Part shown: piece by piece, positions 37,032 through 46,637 of the stretch
Numbering within the stretch: position 1 is the first letter of the stretch
Layout of the letters: each line of letters starts with the position of its first letter
Assembly: GCA_903858085.1 (NCBI GenBank)
Contig: CAIOHJ010000308.1
Span: 1-64,000, forward strand
DNA: 64,000 nucleotides
Direction of reading: 5' to 3'
Source of the DNA: an uncultured Chloroflexota bacterium
GTDB lineage: Bacteria; Chloroflexota; Anaerolineae; Caldilineales; Caldilineaceae
Made by a program: the position numbers and the translations under genes
The notes under the pieces: generated by a model
Told to the model about the DNA's origin: nothing
What the model saw: the letters and a program-made list of their open reading frames with translations, nothing else
The model's database searches: none

Positions 37032-37940
37032 TTGTTCTACAACCGCTGTCGGTCCGTCTTGTTGCTGACCTTCGACCATGAAATGTGCACCAATTTTCCG
37101 TACCGCTCTTCGGTCTGGGATCACCGCAAAGGGGCGATCGACGGCGAAACCCGCCAGTACCTGCACCTTCTGAACGCGCAGGCTCGGGAGCTGCAGGTGC
37201 CTCTGACCTATTTTGTCGTCGCCTCCGCCCTGGAGGAGCTCGACCCCGGCGCGCTGGCAGAGGCGGTGCGCGATGGTTCAGAAATTGCCAACCACACCTA
37301 CTCGCATGTCAACGTGACGGCAACCGACCCTGCCGACCTGCGCGGGCTGTACGCCCAGCAGCCCTGGCTGGTCGGGCAGCGCTCTGCCCAGGCTGTCATC
37401 CAGGACGAAATCGTGGCCGCAGACCAGCTCCTGTACCGACGGCTGGGCTGCAAGGCCACGGGCTTTCGCACCCCCTACGGCTTCACCGCCGGCATCCGCT
37501 CCCAGCCCTGGCTGGGAACCCTTCTGGTCAAACTGGGCTATCGCTATGTGAGTTCCCGCTATGCCGGGTGGGATTTGTGGCACGAAGCAGGGGCCGAGGC
37601 CGGCCTCGACGACGCCCGCCTGCTGGCCGACCTGCGCGCCTCTCAGCCCTACCAGGATCCAGATGGGCTGTGGGAGCTTCCGATCGTGACCCCGACCGAC
37701 TGCCATGTGTTTCGACCCTGGCGCTGGCCGCTGGATCGCTGGTTGCAGACGCTCTGCCGTCTGGTGGATCTGGGCTACGAGCATGGGCTGGTGGTCGATC
37801 TCTGCTGTCACCCAGCAATTCTGGCCGCCTGCGATCCGGCCGCAGAAACGGTGCAGGCCGCCGTCGCCCGCGCACGCAGCAAGGCAGACGGAGTCTGGAT
37901 CACAACACCTTCCGCGTTTGTTCTGGCCCAGGAGGCCTAG
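37032..37940 (+). CDS. polysaccharide deacetylase-like (NodB-fold) protein
   Basis: A protein of about 302 residues with the NodB fold (carbohydrate esterase 4 type): VLLLTFDHEMCTNFP holds the first metal-site motif, with a His where family members have a second Asp; HTYSHVNV is the H-x3-H ligand motif; and GFRTPYGFT is motif 3. It could remove N-acetyl or other amide groups from a sugar. The frame is open far upstream, overlapping the ROK gene; TTG 37032 follows AAAGGGGGGGG and begins just before the fold, so I use it, but the start is uncertain. No signal peptide is seen, so it acts inside the cell. Confidence 0.75.
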   Translation: MFYNRCRSVLLLTFDHEMCTNFPYRSSVWDHRKGAIDGETRQYLHLLNAQARELQVPLTYFVVASALEELDPGALAEAVRDGSEIANHTYSHVNVTATDPADLRGLYAQQPWLVGQRSAQAVIQDEIVAADQLLYRRLGCKATGFRTPYGFTAGIRSQPWLGTLLVKLGYRYVSSRYAGWDLWHEAGAEAGLDDARLLADLRASQPYQDPDGLWELPIVTPTDCHVFRPWRWPLDRWLQTLCRLVDLGYEHGLVVDLCCHPAILAACDPAAETVQAAVARARSKADGVWITTPSAFVLAQEA

Positions 37941-37952
37941 AAGGGAGTCGCG

Positions 37953-38783
37953 ATGATCGTCGACGCACATGTCCATGTGTGGGAACCGTCCAGCAGCCGC
38001 TTTGCCTGGCAGCCACTGGGAGAGTTGAGGCCGGCTGTGCCCTGGAGCGCCGAGGAGCAATGTGCGGCCATGGAGGAGGTCGGCATCGACCGCGGGGTGC
38101 TGATCCAGACGAGCTGGTACGGCTACAACAACGACTATCTGCTGGATGTTGCCCGGCGCTTCCCTGGCCGTTTTGCGCTGATCGGGATGGTGGACCCCAG
38201 CGCAGCCGATGTGGAGGCCCAGATCCAAAAGCTCGTCGCCCGTGGGGTCTCCGGCTTTCGTCTGATGCCCCGTCTGCGCACCGACATCGACTGGTTCAAC
38301 CCGCGGCTCTGGGAAGCCGCCGATGGCATGGGGCTGGTGATGACGTTGTTGGTCTCCCCCGAACAGGCGGTGGCGGCCGCAGAGACGATCGAACGTTACC
38401 CGCATGTGCAGGTCGTGATCGACCACCTCGCCCGCCCCGACCAGGAGGTGACCGCAGGCCAGCCGCTCTTTCGACAGCTGCTGGCCATGGCACGCCACCC
38501 TAACTTGTATCTCAAAGTCTCGGCCCTGTCGGCGATCTCCCGCCAGTCCGCCCCCTACCTGGACGCCCAGCAGTGGCTGCAACAGGCGCTGGCCGCCTAT
38601 GGTGCCGAGCGTCTGATGTGGGGGAGCGACTCTGCCATGTCCAGAGAGCGCTGCTCGTTGAGCGCCGAACTGGCCGTGGCGCGTCAGGCGCTGGCAGAGG
38701 CGACCCCTGCCGAACGCGACTGGGTCCTGGGGGGCACCGCCGCCCGCCTGTGGAAATTTGCATCGACTCCTGAAAGGAGGTGA
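37953..38783 (+). CDS. amidohydrolase 2 family protein, probably a sugar lactonase
   Basis: A 276-residue TIM-barrel hydrolase. The N-terminal metal motif is VDAHVHVWEP, the central part has RLMPRL and VVIDHLARP, and the end has LMWGSDSAM with the catalytic Asp. This pattern is that of fuconolactonase, rhamnonolactonase and related metal-dependent lactonases. AAGGGAG precedes the ATG. It lies 12 bases after the deacetylase-like gene. A lactonase fits with the sugar dehydrogenase and acid dehydratase further down. Other hydrolases of this family (decarboxylases) cannot be excluded. Confidence 0.82.
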   Translation: MIVDAHVHVWEPSSSRFAWQPLGELRPAVPWSAEEQCAAMEEVGIDRGVLIQTSWYGYNNDYLLDVARRFPGRFALIGMVDPSAADVEAQIQKLVARGVSGFRLMPRLRTDIDWFNPRLWEAADGMGLVMTLLVSPEQAVAAAETIERYPHVQVVIDHLARPDQEVTAGQPLFRQLLAMARHPNLYLKVSALSAISRQSAPYLDAQQWLQQALAAYGAERLMWGSDSAMSRERCSLSAELAVARQALAEATPAERDWVLGGTAARLWKFASTPERR

Positions 38784-38908
38784 CGCCTGGCAGTCCATTT
38801 CTCCAAAATCGGCATCGTGTTCGAGAACTCTGTTGGTGTTTTGTCCGTACCCCGTCCACTTTGGCAGACCGCTGTTACTCTGTTTTGCATTCGAGAGGAG
38901 AGAACCGG

Positions 38909-40543
38909 ATGAAAAAAGTATCTCTGACCAGACTGCTTGTCGTCGCAGTCTGGCTGGTTGCCGTCCTTTCAGCGTGTGCCCCGGCTGTTTCCGGGCCTGC
39001 TGGAGAAGCCGCCCCCCAATCTGCTGCCGAGCGCGTGCTGCGCATCGCCAACGCTGAACCGACCCAGGGCACCGACCCGGCCACGGCGGGGACGTCCGCT
39101 TCCTTGCGCGTCGTCGAGTTGATGCACGACCCCCTCTGGGATCGGGACGCCGATTTCAAACCGATCCCCTGGCTGGCTGAGTCCTGGGAGATGACCGAGG
39201 CTGGCAAGGTCTGGACCTTTACCCTGCGCGAGGGGCTGACCTTCAGCGATGGCTCGCCCATCACCGCCGAAGATGTCAAGGCCTCGATCGAATACCTGGG
39301 TACCTCCGAACTCTGGTCCGGACGCACAGCGCTGATCGAGGCGATCGACATCGTCGATACACGCACCGTGCGCCTGACAATGGTGCGCCCGGTCCCCGAA
39401 CTGCTTGACCTGCCCGGCGCCACGGTACAGTTTCACATTTTGTCCAAGCAGGCCATCGACGCCGGGGCTGACTGGAACCAGCCGATGCAGGTTTCTTCTG
39501 GCCCCTTCCTGCTCGAAGAGTACACGCCGAAAAGCCGTCTGGTGCTGGTGCGCAACCCCTCCTACTGGAACAAAGAGTACCCCCAATTTGACCGGATCGA
39601 GTGGACCTTCAACGAGGACGCCACAGCCGGGGTGGCCGCCGTCGAATCAGGGGCCGCCGACGTTTATTCGCCCGTGCCCGCCAAAGATGTGCCGCGCCTG
39701 CGCGAGCTGCCTTCCGTACAGATCCACGAAGCGCAGGCCGCCAGCTATATGGGCTTTGGCTTTGACCGTTCGCGCCCTCCCTTCCAGGACAAGCGTGTCC
39801 GTCAGGCTGTTGCCCTGCTGGTGGACACCGACGAAAAGACCAATGTCTGCTGGTTCGGGACAGGCAGCCCCCTTTACGGCGGCTTTGTCTATGATTGGCA
39901 GACCGATTTCTTCACCGGCTTCGAACCCTACAAAGGGCTGAGCAAAGAGGAACGCGTCGACCAGGCCAAGGCCCTGCTCACCGAGGCCGGCTGGGTGGAA
40001 GGCGCCGATGGCCTGCGCGTGGCCAGCGGCGTCGAGGGCGTCGAAGATGGCACGGCGTTCTCCGTGGAGGTTCCCTTCGAGGCCAACTGGCCCGCATCCG
40101 AATGCCACACCCAACTGCTGCAAAACTGGGGCAAGGACGCTGGCCTCGACTTCAAACCGAACCGCTACGACCCCGGCAGCTACTGGTCCGACGCCACCGC
40201 AGGCAAATTCCAGATGTGGCACACCGGCATCCCGGGCGCAATTTACGCCCCGGACAGCCTCTACCAGATCCTGCATTCTTCGGGCACCTGGAACCCCTAC
40301 TGGTTCCGCGGCAGCGACCCGGCGTTGGACCAGATGTTGGACGACATGATGGCGGAGACGGATCTGGCCCAGAAGAAAGAGCTGCTGGACGCCATTAACA
40401 AGCTGGTCTCCAGCGAGGCCTACATCCTCTCCGACGGCTCCCAAAACACCCTGGTGCTGACCACCGGCGAGATGCAGGGTTTCTTCCCGCGCAGCGACGA
40501 CTCCAGCCGTGGGTTGATCTTTGCGGACATTCCCTCGCGTTAG
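38909..40543 (+). CDS. ABC transporter substrate-binding lipoprotein, family 5 (Dpp/Opp type)
   Basis: A 544-residue lipoprotein (lipobox LSAC, Cys about 23). Family 5 features include LAESWEMTEAGKVWTFTLREG-like text (short form: AESWEM, TFTLREGLTFSDG, ITAEDV) and DKRVRQAVALLVD. The frame is open upstream, but the ATG at 38909 follows GAGAGGAGAG and starts the signal peptide. Family 5 proteins bind peptides, nickel, or oligosaccharides and glycosides. The neighbours here point to a carbohydrate-like ligand. Its permeases and ATPases follow directly. Confidence 0.92.
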   Translation: MKKVSLTRLLVVAVWLVAVLSACAPAVSGPAGEAAPQSAAERVLRIANAEPTQGTDPATAGTSASLRVVELMHDPLWDRDADFKPIPWLAESWEMTEAGKVWTFTLREGLTFSDGSPITAEDVKASIEYLGTSELWSGRTALIEAIDIVDTRTVRLTMVRPVPELLDLPGATVQFHILSKQAIDAGADWNQPMQVSSGPFLLEEYTPKSRLVLVRNPSYWNKEYPQFDRIEWTFNEDATAGVAAVESGAADVYSPVPAKDVPRLRELPSVQIHEAQAASYMGFGFDRSRPPFQDKRVRQAVALLVDTDEKTNVCWFGTGSPLYGGFVYDWQTDFFTGFEPYKGLSKEERVDQAKALLTEAGWVEGADGLRVASGVEGVEDGTAFSVEVPFEANWPASECHTQLLQNWGKDAGLDFKPNRYDPGSYWSDATAGKFQMWHTGIPGAIYAPDSLYQILHSSGTWNPYWFRGSDPALDQMLDDMMAETDLAQKKELLDAINKLVSSEAYILSDGSQNTLVLTTGEMQGFFPRSDDSSRGLIFADIPSR

Positions 40544-40570
40544 CCGAAAAGGTGGACAGAGCAGGGAACT

Positions 40571-40616
40571 CTCTCTGGGGGCTGCGGAGCGCATGCGTTC
40601 CGCAGCCCCCAGAGAG
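40571..40616 (+). promoter_or_regulatory. long intercistronic hairpin between binding-protein and permease genes
   Basis: An 18-bp perfect stem, CTCTCTGGGGGCTGCGGA (40571-40588) with its complement at 40599-40616; the 10-base loop can pair further. No U-tract follows. In importer operons such hairpins stabilise the upstream mRNA or lower read-through, giving more binding protein than permease. It could also be an attenuator. Confidence 0.6.
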
Positions 40617-40693
40617 GGGCCCTATCGTATTCGCGCCTGGCCCCGTTTCGCCCATTGCAGCGGGCGGCCAGGCTCTCCGAGAGGATCGAGGAC

Positions 40694-41638
40694 ATGCTGC
40701 GCTACACACTCTACCGCCTGCTCCTCTTTGTTCCTTTGTTGTGGGGTCTGTCGGTCGTGGTCTTTGTCTATATCCACCTGATCCCAGGCGACCCGGTGCA
40801 GGCGATGGTCGGCGCCTCGGCCAGCCAGGAGTTTGTGGCCCAGCTGCGTGAAGAGTTCGGGTTGAACCGCCCGCTGCTGGTGCAGTATGTGGATTGGATC
40901 TCCGGCTTGCCGGCCGGGGATCTGGGGATCACCTTCCGCTCGCGCCAGCCGATCGCCCCGCTGTTGTTGGCACGCATTCCAGCCACGCTGCAACTGGCGC
41001 TGGCTGGCCTCCTGATCGCGCTGCTCGTCGGGCTGCCCAGCGGCATTCTGGCTGGCCTGTTCAAAAATAGCCCGTTCGACCATCTCTTCTCGATCTTGTC
41101 GCTGGCCGGCTACTCGATGCCGCTCTTCTGGCTTGGCACGCTGCTGATGGTCTGGCTGGGGGTCAGCTGGAAGGTGCTGCCCTCCCAAGGCTACGTGCCC
41201 TTCACCCAGGATCCACTCAAAAATTTGCAATATCTGGTGCTACCGGCGGTTTCGCTGGGGCTGGGGCTGGGTCCTTACATCGGACGGATGGCGCGTGCGG
41301 CGGTGATCGAGGCGCTGCAGGAACAGTATGTCAACTATGCGCACGCCAAAGGGTTGCGGATGCGCACGGTGGTCAACCGCTATGTGTTGCGCAACGCGAT
41401 GATCAGCTTGTTGGTCGTGTTTGGCCTCAACATCGGGTTTTTGCTCTCCGGGCAGATCGTGATCGAAGAGCTCTTCAACTGGCCGGGGGCTGGCCGCCTG
41501 ATTGTGCGTGCGGTGCTTGAGCGGGACTATTTCATGATCCAGGCCTCTGTGCTCATCTATGCCAGCATTTTTCTCGCCATCAACCTGCTGGTCGAGCTGC
41601 TGCATGCCTATCTGGACCCACGTGTCCAGTTGAAGTGA
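40694..41638 (+). CDS. ABC transporter permease, DppB/OppB type
   Basis: A 314-residue permease with six predicted helices. IHLIPGDPVQAMVGASASQE-like text near the N-terminus (LIPGDPVQAM) and the conserved EAA-type cytoplasmic loop YVNYAHAKGLRMRTVVNRYV are those of DppB proteins. GAGGAC lies before the ATG at 40694, which begins the first helix; the frame extends upstream. Forms the channel with the DppC-type subunit. Confidence 0.92.
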   Translation: MLRYTLYRLLLFVPLLWGLSVVVFVYIHLIPGDPVQAMVGASASQEFVAQLREEFGLNRPLLVQYVDWISGLPAGDLGITFRSRQPIAPLLLARIPATLQLALAGLLIALLVGLPSGILAGLFKNSPFDHLFSILSLAGYSMPLFWLGTLLMVWLGVSWKVLPSQGYVPFTQDPLKNLQYLVLPAVSLGLGLGPYIGRMARAAVIEALQEQYVNYAHAKGLRMRTVVNRYVLRNAMISLLVVFGLNIGFLLSGQIVIEELFNWPGAGRLIVRAVLERDYFMIQASVLIYASIFLAINLLVELLHAYLDPRVQLK

Positions 41639-41646
41639 GGGTTCCG

Positions 41647-42477
41647 ATGGACTTTCTGAAACGGCTGCGCCGCTATCCGGTCGCCCTGGCTGCCGGTCTC
41701 TGTATTCTGGCGGTGGTTTTGACGGCTCTCTTCGCGCCGGTTCTGGCCCCCTATGACCCGGACGAGATGGATACCGCCACCCGGTTTGCCCCCTTGGGGA
41801 CGCCGGGCCACTGGCTTGGCACCGACGAATTTGGTCGCGACATTTTGAGCCGGATCATCTATGGGTCGCGGGTCTCGCTGCTGGTCGCCTTCACCGCTGT
41901 CGCTGTTGCGCTGGCGGCTGGCGGCGTTTTGGGGGTGCTGGCCGGTTTCAGCGGTGGGGTGGCTGATGTGCTGTTGATGCGTCTGATGGATCTCCTTTTT
42001 GCCATCCCGGCTTTGATGGTGGCGCTGGGGGTGGTCGGTCTGCTGGGCCCCTCGGCCTTCAGCGTGGTGGTGGCGCTGGGGGTCGCCTACACGCCCCTCT
42101 TTGCCCGCATTGCCCGCAGCGCTGTGGTCGGTGTCCGCAGCGCTGCCTACATCGAAGCGGCCCGGGCGATGGGGGCGTCGCCCGCACGTCTGATCCGGTG
42201 CGAGGTGCTGCCCAATATCCTGCCCATCCTCCTCGTGCAGGTGACTGCGTCGCTGGCGTGGGGCATTTTGGACGAAGCCAGCCTGGGCTTTTTGGGGTTG
42301 GGGGTGCAGCCGCCCACCTCGTCGTGGGGGGCCATGCTCACCACCGGGCGCCAGTACATGTACCAGGCGCCCTCGATCGCGCTTTTTGCCGGGGCCGCCG
42401 TGTTGGTGGTCGTCTTTGCCTTCAATCTGTTCGGGGACGGGCTTCGCGATCTGCTCGACCCGCGTTCTTCACGGTAG
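41647..42477 (+). CDS. ABC transporter permease, DppC/OppC type
   Basis: A 276-residue permease with the OppC N-terminal helix, the GTDEFGRDILSRIIYGSRVSL segment (short form GTDEFGRDILSR) and the EAA loop YIEAARAMGASPARLI. GAGGG precedes the ATG at 41647; a GTG at 41635 that overlaps the DppB stop is an alternative. Confidence 0.92.
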   Translation: MDFLKRLRRYPVALAAGLCILAVVLTALFAPVLAPYDPDEMDTATRFAPLGTPGHWLGTDEFGRDILSRIIYGSRVSLLVAFTAVAVALAAGGVLGVLAGFSGGVADVLLMRLMDLLFAIPALMVALGVVGLLGPSAFSVVVALGVAYTPLFARIARSAVVGVRSAAYIEAARAMGASPARLIRCEVLPNILPILLVQVTASLAWGILDEASLGFLGLGVQPPTSSWGAMLTTGRQYMYQAPSIALFAGAAVLVVVFAFNLFGDGLRDLLDPRSSR

Positions 42478-42486
42478 GTGAATTCC

Positions 42487-43461
42487 ATGCCATTGCTCGA
42501 AGTCGACGACCTGGAAGCTGCCTTTTTGTTTGCCGACCGGACGGTGCGTGCGGTCAACGGGGTTTCGTTTGCGGTGGAGGCCGGCGAGATCGTCGGCCTG
42601 ATCGGCGAATCTGGCTCCGGCAAAAGCGTCACCGTGCAGTCGATCCTGCGTTTGCTCCCTTCCCCAGGGCGCATCGTGCGCGGCGCCATTCGTCTGAACG
42701 GCGTCAATTTGCTTGACCTGAGCCGGGAACAGATGCGCCAGGTGCGCGGGCGTCGGATTGCGATGGTCGTGCAGGATGCGCTGGCTGCGCTCAACCCGGT
42801 GATCCCCATCGGCGAACAGATTGCCGACGTCTTTCTGGCACATACCCAGGTCAAACGCCAGACGGCTTGGGAGAAGGCGGTGGGCATGTTGCGTCGGGTG
42901 GGCATTTCTGCCGCCGAAGAGCGTGCCCGCCACTACGCCCACGAGTTCAGCGGCGGCATGCAGCAGCGCACTGTGATTGCAGCTGCGCTGGCCTGTACCC
43001 CCGAGCTGATCATCGCCGACGAGCCCACCACCGCGCTCGACGTCACCGTGCAGCAGCAGATCCTGGCGCTGCTGCAGCAGGCACGGAGCGAGCTGGGCTC
43101 GGCCATCCTCTATATCTCCCACGATCTGGCCGTGGTCACCCATCTGTGTGACCGGATTCTCATCATGTATGCCGGGGAGATTGTCGAGCAGGGCCCGACC
43201 CGAACCCTTTTTCGTAGCCCCAAACACCCTTACACCCAAGGGCTGCTCGCTTCGATTCCGTCGCTGCACGGCGATGTGCAGGAATACCTCCCGGCGATCC
43301 CGGGCCTGCCCCCCAACGCCGCCGCGCTGCCGACAGGCTGCCGCTTCGCTGCCCGCTGCACGTTTGTCCAGGAACGCTGTCGCGCGCACCACCCTGAACT
43401 CGTCTCTGTCGGCAGCCACCATGCTGTCCGCTGCATTCTCTACGAGGCAACCACCCCATGA
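42487..43461 (+). CDS. ABC transporter ATP-binding protein, DppD/OppD type
   Basis: A 324-residue ATPase with Walker [10 protein letters not shown], signature [15 protein letters not shown] and Walker [13 protein letters not shown]. The C-terminal oligopeptide-transporter extension holds four Cys ([17 protein letters not shown]), the pattern linked to an iron-sulfur cluster in some DppD proteins. GGTAGGTG lies before the ATG at 42487. Its stop overlaps the next gene by 4 bases. Confidence 0.92.
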   Translation: MPLLEVDDLEAAFLFADRTVRAVNGVSFAVEAGEIVGLIGESGSGKSVTVQSILRLLPSPGRIVRGAIRLNGVNLLDLSREQMRQVRGRRIAMVVQDALAALNPVIPIGEQIADVFLAHTQVKRQTAWEKAVGMLRRVGISAAEERARHYAHEFSGGMQQRTVIAAALACTPELIIADEPTTALDVTVQQQILALLQQARSELGSAILYISHDLAVVTHLCDRILIMYAGEIVEQGPTRTLFRSPKHPYTQGLLASIPSLHGDVQEYLPAIPGLPPNAAALPTGCRFAARCTFVQERCRAHHPELVSVGSHHAVRCILYEATTP

Positions 43462-44429
43462 CGCCATTGCTCGAAGTGCGCCACCTCACCAAACAGTATC
43501 GGCCGTCAACGTTGTGGCGGCTGGCGGGCGCCAAAACAACCAGCGCTGTACAAGATGTCTCCCTGGCGGTCGAGGCAGGGACAGTCTTTGGGCTTGTGGG
43601 GGAGTCGGGCTGCGGCAAGACGACGCTCGGGCGTCTGATCCTGCGTCTGATCGAGCCGACCTCCGGCCAGATTTTTTTTGATGGCCGGGAGGTTACCCGC
43701 TTTTCTCGCGCCGAGCTGCTCGAATACCGAAGGCAGGCACAGATTATTTTTCAAAACCCCTTTTCGGCCCTCAACCCGCGCCAGACGGTGGAGGCCAGCC
43801 TGGGGATCGGGTACGATGTCTACAAACTGGCCAAGGGCGCGCAAAGACGTGACCGGATCGTGGCGCTGCTCGAACAGGTCGGGTTGGGCGCCGAGGCCCT
43901 CAGCCGCTACCCGCATCAGTTTAGCGGCGGCCAACGCCAACGGCTGGTCATCGCCCGTGCCCTCACCGTGGAGCCCCGTTTTATTGTCGCCGACGAGCCG
44001 GTGTCGATGCTGGATGTCTCGATTCAAGCCCAGGTGCTCAATCTGTTGCGCGAGCTGCAGAAACGCTACCACTTCACGCTGCTTTTGATCTCGCACGATC
44101 TGCGTGTCGTGCGCCACATGTGCGACCGCATCGCTGTGATGTACCTGGGCAGGGTCATGGAGCTGGCCCGCAAGCAGACCCTCTATGCCGCCCCGCTCCA
44201 CCCTTATACCCAGGCGCTGCTGGCCGCGGCGCCGGATACCCACAGCGAGCGTTCTGCCGGCGCGGCCGCCCTGGCCGGGGAGCTGTGGGAGAAGAGCCCC
44301 CCCGAAAATGGCTGTGTCTTTTCGCCTCGCTGCCCGCTTGCGGTCGACCTCTGCGTCCGCACGCCCCCTCTGCTGGCTGAAAAAGCACCCGAACAGTGGG
44401 TCGCCTGTTCACGGATTCCGACGCCATGA
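43458..44429 (+). CDS. ABC transporter ATP-binding protein, DppF/OppF type
   Basis: A 323-residue partner ATPase with Walker A GESGCGKTT, IIFQNPFSALNPRQTV, signature FSGGQRQRLVIARAL and Walker B FIVADEPVSMLD. Its C-terminal extension also carries four Cys (NGCVFSPRC, VDLC, VACS). The ATGA overlaps on both sides imply strict translational coupling with the DppD-type gene and the PLP-enzyme gene. Confidence 0.92.
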   Translation: MTPLLEVRHLTKQYRPSTLWRLAGAKTTSAVQDVSLAVEAGTVFGLVGESGCGKTTLGRLILRLIEPTSGQIFFDGREVTRFSRAELLEYRRQAQIIFQNPFSALNPRQTVEASLGIGYDVYKLAKGAQRRDRIVALLEQVGLGAEALSRYPHQFSGGQRQRLVIARALTVEPRFIVADEPVSMLDVSIQAQVLNLLRELQKRYHFTLLLISHDLRVVRHMCDRIAVMYLGRVMELARKQTLYAAPLHPYTQALLAAAPDTHSERSAGAAALAGELWEKSPPENGCVFSPRCPLAVDLCVRTPPLLAEKAPEQWVACSRIPTP

Positions 44430-45478
44430 CCTGCCCTGCACTCGACCTGCTGCCTCCTCTTTTGCGCGACTCCTTTGCGCGCCTGCCGGCGTTGTCGCTG
44501 GGCAACTGGCCCACACCCCTGGAGCCCTGCCCCCGGCTGGCCGCCGCAATCGGCGTGCAGTCGCTTTGGATCAAGCGCGACGACCAGTCCGGCCCCGCAC
44601 TGGGGGGCAACAAGGTCAGACATCTGGAATATACCCTGGCAGAGGCGCTGGCCCAACGCGCGCAGGCGGTGCTGATCGCGGTCGGCGAACAGTCCAACCA
44701 TGCCCGCCAGATGGCGGCGCTGGCCCGCAAGGTGGGCCTGCTCCCGATTGTGATTGTCAACCAGCCCGCCGCGCCCCCTCTGCTGCGCGGCAATCTGCTC
44801 CTGGTGGCGTTGACCGGAGCCGATATTCGCTATCTGGTCGCAGACGACTACGAAAAAGGGCTGGAGCGCCGCTGCGACGAGGTTGTCGACGAGTACGCCC
44901 GCCAAAAGCTGCACGTCTACCGCATCCGCCCGGATCGGTCGCAGGTGCTGGGGGCTGCCGCCGGCCTGCGGGCGCTGCTCGAACTCAAAAGCCAGGTCGA
45001 TGCCGCCGGCCTTGACCCGGACGCTGTCGTGCTTTCGGCGGCCAACGGCAGCCAGGCCGGCATGGTGCTGGCCTGCCGGGCGATTGGCTGGGCGCTGCCG
45101 ATCCGCGGGGTGGCGCCGGTGCTGTGGAAAGAGCCTTTGCACGAGCGCACGGCCCGCTTTGGCAACCTGCTCGCCCAGGAACTGGGCTGGCCCCTGCGGC
45201 TGGAAGCCGCCGAGATTCTGAACGACCTCTCACAGATTGGCGCAGGCTATCAGTGCCCCACGGCAGCCAGCCTCGAAGCGGTGCGGCTGGCTGCCGTGAC
45301 AGAAGGAATTTTTTTGGACCCCAACTATACGGGCAAGGCGCTGGCTGGCCTGATCGCCGACCTCGCCAGCGGGGCTGTCTCGCGCCAGTCCACCATCCTC
45401 TTCTGGCACACCGGAGGCGTTCCCGCCCTCTTCAGTGCCGATCAACAGATCACGGACCATTTGCATGCACATTTTTGA
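44426..45478 (+). CDS. PLP enzyme of the D-cysteine desulfhydrase / ACC deaminase family
   Basis: A 350-residue fold-type II PLP enzyme. GPALGGNKVRHLEY carries the Schiff-base lysine; GEQSNHARQMAALARKVGL gives the substrate-carboxylate loop (QSNHAR); SAANGSQAGM and the C-terminal FWHTGG complete the family pattern. These enzymes deaminate D-cysteine or ACC or eliminate from small amino acids. Its start is inside the DppF stop, so it belongs to the importer operon and likely acts on a released amino acid or amine. Confidence 0.83.
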   Translation: MTCPALDLLPPLLRDSFARLPALSLGNWPTPLEPCPRLAAAIGVQSLWIKRDDQSGPALGGNKVRHLEYTLAEALAQRAQAVLIAVGEQSNHARQMAALARKVGLLPIVIVNQPAAPPLLRGNLLLVALTGADIRYLVADDYEKGLERRCDEVVDEYARQKLHVYRIRPDRSQVLGAAAGLRALLELKSQVDAAGLDPDAVVLSAANGSQAGMVLACRAIGWALPIRGVAPVLWKEPLHERTARFGNLLAQELGWPLRLEAAEILNDLSQIGAGYQCPTAASLEAVRLAAVTEGIFLDPNYTGKALAGLIADLASGAVSRQSTILFWHTGGVPALFSADQQITDHLHAHF

Positions 45479-46628
45479 TCGCCAACCCCAAATTCTGGCC
45501 GACCTGGTCGCCATCGACAGTGTCAACCCGGTCGCCGACCCGGCCCATGCCGGCGAGCGGGCGCTGGCCGAGCACCTGGCCTCGCTCTGCCGCTCGATCG
45601 GGCTGGAGGTCGAGCTGCACGAGGTGCAGCCCGGGCGCCCCAACCTGCTGGCCCATCTGCGGGTCCCTGGCGCGCACCAGCATCTCCTCTTCGTCGGCCA
45701 CACCGACACCGTGCCCCCCGGCGATATGGCCCAGCCGTTTGTGCCGCGGGTCGCCGACGGACGGCTGACCGGCCGCGGCGCGTGCGACGACAAAGGGCCG
45801 CTCGTCGCCGCCCTGGCCGCAATGGAGCAGCTGGTCGCCCGGCGCCACGAACTTTCAGTCCACGTCACCTTCGCAGCGTTGATCGACGAGGAATCGATGT
45901 CGGCCGGCGCCCATGCCCTGGCCGCCCAGCAGCTTCCTGCCGCCGGTGCGATCGTCCTGGAGGGCACCGATCTGCAGCCGGTCATCGCCCACCGCGGCAG
46001 TGCCCGGCTCCGCCTGCATGTCCTGGGCAGCGCCGCCCACAGCGCACAGCCCGCCCGCGGGCTCAACGCCATCGTGCAGGCCGCCGGCGCTATCCAACAC
46101 CTGGAGAGGGTCTATGCCCCCCAGCTGGCCCAACGCAGCCACCCGCTGGCCGGCTCCCCCACCCTGGCCGTGACCCGCATCCAGGGCGGGGTCAGCGGCA
46201 ATGTCATCCCCCCACGCTGCTCCTTCACGCTCAACCGCCGGTTTCTCCCAGGAGAGACCCGTACCAGCCTGCTGGCCGAACTCGAAGAGACGCTGGCTGC
46301 CCTCCGCATCACCCAGCCTGAGCTCCACCTGGACCCTTTCGAGGTCGAAGACTGGGATGAAGCCCTGGATACCCCGGTCGGCAGCCCCCTCGTCTGGGCC
46401 GCTTGCCAGGCAGCCCAGACGGTTTTGGGGAAAGCCACCCCGGTCGGCGCCCCCTGGTGCAGCGATGCGCCGATCCTGGCCCGCACCGGGATCCCGACGA
46501 TCGTGCTGGGGCCGGGCTCGGTGGCCACCGAGGGACATACCCGCCACGAGTCAATTCCCCTCGACGAGCTGATGCTGGGTGCCCGTCTGTATACCGAACT
46601 TGTTCTGGCTTTTTCGAATCAGCGATAG
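45465..46628 (+). CDS. M20 family deacylase/carboxypeptidase (ArgE/DapE/CPG2 group)
   Basis: A 387-residue two-zinc hydrolase. FVGHTDTVP (His), GACDDKGP (bridging Asp), LIDEESMSAG (Glu pair) and LEGTDLQ mark the active site; a lid domain (about 170-290) carries GSAAHSAQPARG. The expected substrates are N-acyl amino acids or dipeptides. It overlaps the PLP gene by 14 bases. Deacylation before deamination would be a logical order for the two products. Confidence 0.87.
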   Translation: MHIFDRQPQILADLVAIDSVNPVADPAHAGERALAEHLASLCRSIGLEVELHEVQPGRPNLLAHLRVPGAHQHLLFVGHTDTVPPGDMAQPFVPRVADGRLTGRGACDDKGPLVAALAAMEQLVARRHELSVHVTFAALIDEESMSAGAHALAAQQLPAAGAIVLEGTDLQPVIAHRGSARLRLHVLGSAAHSAQPARGLNAIVQAAGAIQHLERVYAPQLAQRSHPLAGSPTLAVTRIQGGVSGNVIPPRCSFTLNRRFLPGETRTSLLAELEETLAALRITQPELHLDPFEVEDWDEALDTPVGSPLVWAACQAAQTVLGKATPVGAPWCSDAPILARTGIPTIVLGPGSVATEGHTRHESIPLDELMLGARLYTELVLAFSNQR

Positions 46629-46637
46629 GAGAAGGGA

